Source: Cytophagales bacterium (lineage in GTDB: Bacteria; Bacteroidota; Bacteroidia; Cytophagales; Cyclobacteriaceae). Taken from it: a stretch of DNA of 9,311 nt. A program made the translations under genes and the position numbers. Shown here piece by piece: positions 8,269 through 9,311 of the stretch (positions are counted from its first letter, which is position 1; each line of letters starts with the position of its first letter). The stretch covers positions 1 through 9,311 of the forward strand of contig DNTA01000086.1 in the NCBI GenBank assembly GCA_003500135.1, read 5' to 3'. The notes beneath the pieces were generated by a model, which worked only from the letters and a program-made list of their open reading frames with translations, ran no database searches and had not been told where the DNA came from.

Positions 8269-8984
8269 AAAATCCACCACAGTTTTTATTTTTATTAGTG
8301 TTATGCTGCATTTTGGCCTTTTCGCATTCAGCTATGGGCCAACCAAATAAGCTATATCCTATTTTAAATGATGAAGTAAAATACCTGTACAAAGAATTTG
8401 ATAATATTGATGAAGTAAGGAGGATATATCTTGACAGGATTGTAACTCAATTTAAGGATAAAATACTGGATGGAGAGGCGATAGATGTAACGCTGATCGA
8501 TTATGCCAATGGCGCTATTAGTCAAATGGCCCAGGCATGGGCAATGGCTGCGGCATATTACTACGGACATCCGGAGTTCAAATTTTACAGTGGAGGAATA
8601 GGTAAAAAAGAGATCAATACATTAACCATCCAAACGCTCGAGCACTTTGGGTTTATTATTTACAAAAACCTTGATGATGGGAAACCCATTTACGAGGTAT
8701 ACTACAGTTACGGGGTTAAACCATTTTATCTGTTCCCGAAGAAATATCGGCATCATTACAATCCTGCTTCCAATTTCATTGCCATTACCCTTCAGGATGC
8801 CGCGGAAATGAACCTGCCAATGATAAAAGGGGCATTATTTCGTGAAAGCATAGATTTTACTGATCCGGCAGGATATTTGGGCAGGGAAGATGAAAGAGAA
8901 AAATACAGGGATGTAAGTCGAAAAATCGCCCTGGAAATGTTTTACATTTTTAGCAAACTGAAGCACGTAAGGCCTAACGGTTAA
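8265..8984 (+). CDS. exported low-molecular-weight tyrosine phosphatase/ArsC-like protein lacking catalytic residues
   Basis: These 239 residues begin with a signal peptide (hydrophobic FLFLLVLCCILAF at 7-19, likely cut after AMG at 23-25), so the protein is probably periplasmic or secreted. The rest follows the Bacteroidota low-molecular-weight phosphatase/arsenate reductase family (recalled, not searched): a helical N-terminal region (about 30-68), ISQMAQAWAMAAAYYYG in place of RSHxSQxWAxxAA, FYSGG (107-111), GFIIYK, YNPASNFIAIT (165-175) and the end KIALEMFYIFSKLK (220-233). The CX5R loop should start near residue 79, but reads DYANGAIS: Asp79 replaces the nucleophilic Cys and Ile85 the phosphate-binding Arg. 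The cysteines of the usual MTC...C region are also gone (ITLQDAAEMNLP), while the general-acid Asp-Pro (200-201) remains. It is therefore likely inactive as a phosphatase or reductase and may bind a ligand or partner. Its ATG overlaps the accC stop (ATGA), implying translational coupling. Confidence 0.8.
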   Translation: MKNPPQFLFLLVLCCILAFSHSAMGQPNKLYPILNDEVKYLYKEFDNIDEVRRIYLDRIVTQFKDKILDGEAIDVTLIDYANGAISQMAQAWAMAAAYYYGHPEFKFYSGGIGKKEINTLTIQTLEHFGFIIYKNLDDGKPIYEVYYSYGVKPFYLFPKKYRHHYNPASNFIAITLQDAAEMNLPMIKGALFRESIDFTDPAGYLGREDEREKYRDVSRKIALEMFYIFSKLKHVRPNG

Positions 8985-9069
8985 ATATTCATCCGATATT
9001 TTGTAACCATAATTTAATGCCGTTTAGTTAGTGGCATAAGTTATTGAAATTTAGTATCTTAGACACAAG

Positions 9070-9105
9070 AAAACAGCCACTACAAAAGCAGGGAGTGGCT
9101 GTTTT
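9070..9105 (+). terminator. bidirectional intrinsic terminator after the accC operon
   Basis: AAAACAGCCACT (9070-9081) pairs perfectly over 12 bp with AGTGGCTGTTTT (9094-9105), with a 12-base loop. The A-tract and T-tract on the two sides allow it to act on both strands. It lies 85 bases after the stop at 8984 and is the likely end of the accC operon transcript. Confidence 0.88.
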
Positions 9106-9157
9106 AAAACTCAAATTATTAATGGACTCAAGTTAAAACTTAAAGATGAAAAATTTA

Positions 9158-9181
9158 TCAACAAAAGCAGACTTTTGTTGA
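9158..9181 (-). terminator. candidate terminator of the - strand gene at the window end
   Basis: TCAACAAAAG (9158-9167) and CTTTTGTTGA (9172-9181) form a perfect 10-bp stem with a 4-base loop. On the - strand the stem is followed by TAAATTTTTC, a U-rich tail; on the + strand the following bases are not U-rich. It therefore best fits termination of the leftward gene ending at 9244. Confidence 0.5.
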
Positions 9182-9201
9182 ATGCATTCTCACGGGTGAG
9201 G

Positions 9202-9237
9202 CAATTGCCTTTCGAGGCGGTTGTTTTATTTTTTATT
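9202..9237 (+). terminator. candidate + strand terminator with long T-run
   Basis: CAATTGCC (9202-9209) pairs with GGCGGTTG (9216-9223) using two U-G wobbles that are only possible in the + strand RNA, with a 6-base loop. It is followed by TTTTATTTTTTATT. This is a proper intrinsic terminator shape, yet no + strand gene is seen between it and the terminator at 9070-9105. Confidence 0.45.
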
Positions 9238-9243
9238 GAGAAG

Positions 9244-9311
9244 TCAACCTCCTCCTTGTTCGTTTGTTTGACTAGCTTCTTTGCTGAAAGCAGGTTGGCC
9301 CCCACCAAGAG
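9244..9311 (-). CDS. C-terminal tail of an unidentified - strand protein (partial)
   Basis: Reading leftward from the window edge, one - strand frame gives LGGGQPAFSKEASQTNEQGGG and then TGA (9246-9244). The Gly/Gln/Ser-rich, low-complexity composition is typical of a disordered C-terminus. A competing - strand frame stays open through the hairpin region down to 9111, but its translation has no family character and would run across the candidate terminator. Only 21 residues are visible, so neither family nor function can be given; it may be chance. Confidence 0.35.
   Translation of the reverse strand, partial: LGGGQPAFSKEASQTNEQGGG

Larger units (their letters stand above)
8985..9243. other. 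gene-free, hairpin-rich intergenic region
   Basis: No convincing gene lies here on either strand. It holds, in order: a 5-bp inverted repeat ATGCC/GGCAT (9017-9021, 9033-9037); a near-promoter box TATCTTAG on the + strand (9055-9062, one mismatch to TAnnTTTG, no good upstream box); the perfect terminator hairpin at 9070-9105; AAGTT-AA-AACTT (9130-9141); the hairpin at 9158-9181; the palindrome CTCACGGGTGAG (9189-9200); and a hairpin with a T-run at 9202-9237. Part may be a small RNA or simply converging terminators. Confidence 0.5.

Noticed and set aside
8304..8309. Lipobox in the signal peptide of the exported protein (Cys14-Cys15)
   Set aside because: The two cysteines are inside the hydrophobic core, too close to the N-terminus and without the usual small residues before them. 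A signal peptidase I cut after AMG is more plausible.
9111..9308. 65-codon - strand ORF across the hairpin region
   Set aside because: Its translation is low-complexity (many Lys, Leu, Ser, Asn), has no family character and would cover two hairpins. The alternative frame ending at 9244 looks more protein-like.

Overview
This window looks like chromosomal DNA of a Bacteroidota species, probably from the Cytophagales lineage. The evidence is the set of proteins typical of that phylum (an Hc1-like mini-histone of 58 residues, a Bacteroidota-type serine palmitoyltransferase-like enzyme, and a small protein resembling DUF6913 between ligA and dapA), the lack of clear Shine-Dalgarno sequences, and a promoter of the Bacteroidota form TTTG-N20-TAnnTTTG ahead of the acyltransferase. 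Base composition is moderately AT-rich throughout, and no mobile element, CRISPR array, tRNA or rRNA was seen.

Layout. Positions 1-4953 hold four genes on the + strand: an M61 metallopeptidase with a C-terminal PDZ domain (its start lies outside the window), NAD-dependent DNA ligase (ligA), a 173-residue conserved protein, and dihydrodipicolinate synthase (dapA). The gaps are small and dapA ends at a strong terminator (4968-5003) that also serves the opposite strand. Positions 5026-6552 hold two - strand genes: the Hc1-like protein and the acyl-transferring PLP enzyme that begins sphingolipid or sulfonolipid synthesis. A divergent regulatory region (6553-6777) separates the latter from a + strand pair: a 496-residue biotin carboxylase subunit with a GTG start, and a secreted protein joined to it by an ATGA overlap. 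A perfect hairpin at 9070-9105 ends that pair. The last 200 bases are rich in hairpins and include the tail of an unidentified - strand gene.

Most genes are housekeeping: DNA joining in replication and repair, lysine/diaminopimelate synthesis, membrane lipid synthesis, acyl-CoA carboxylation and nucleoid protein. The most unusual one is at 8265-8984. It aligns along its length with the low-molecular-weight tyrosine phosphatase/arsenate reductase fold, but it carries a signal peptide and has lost the catalytic Cys and Arg. It therefore looks like an exported pseudophosphatase, translationally coupled to a carboxylase subunit. All family assignments were made by reading the sequence and recalling the families; no database search was run.
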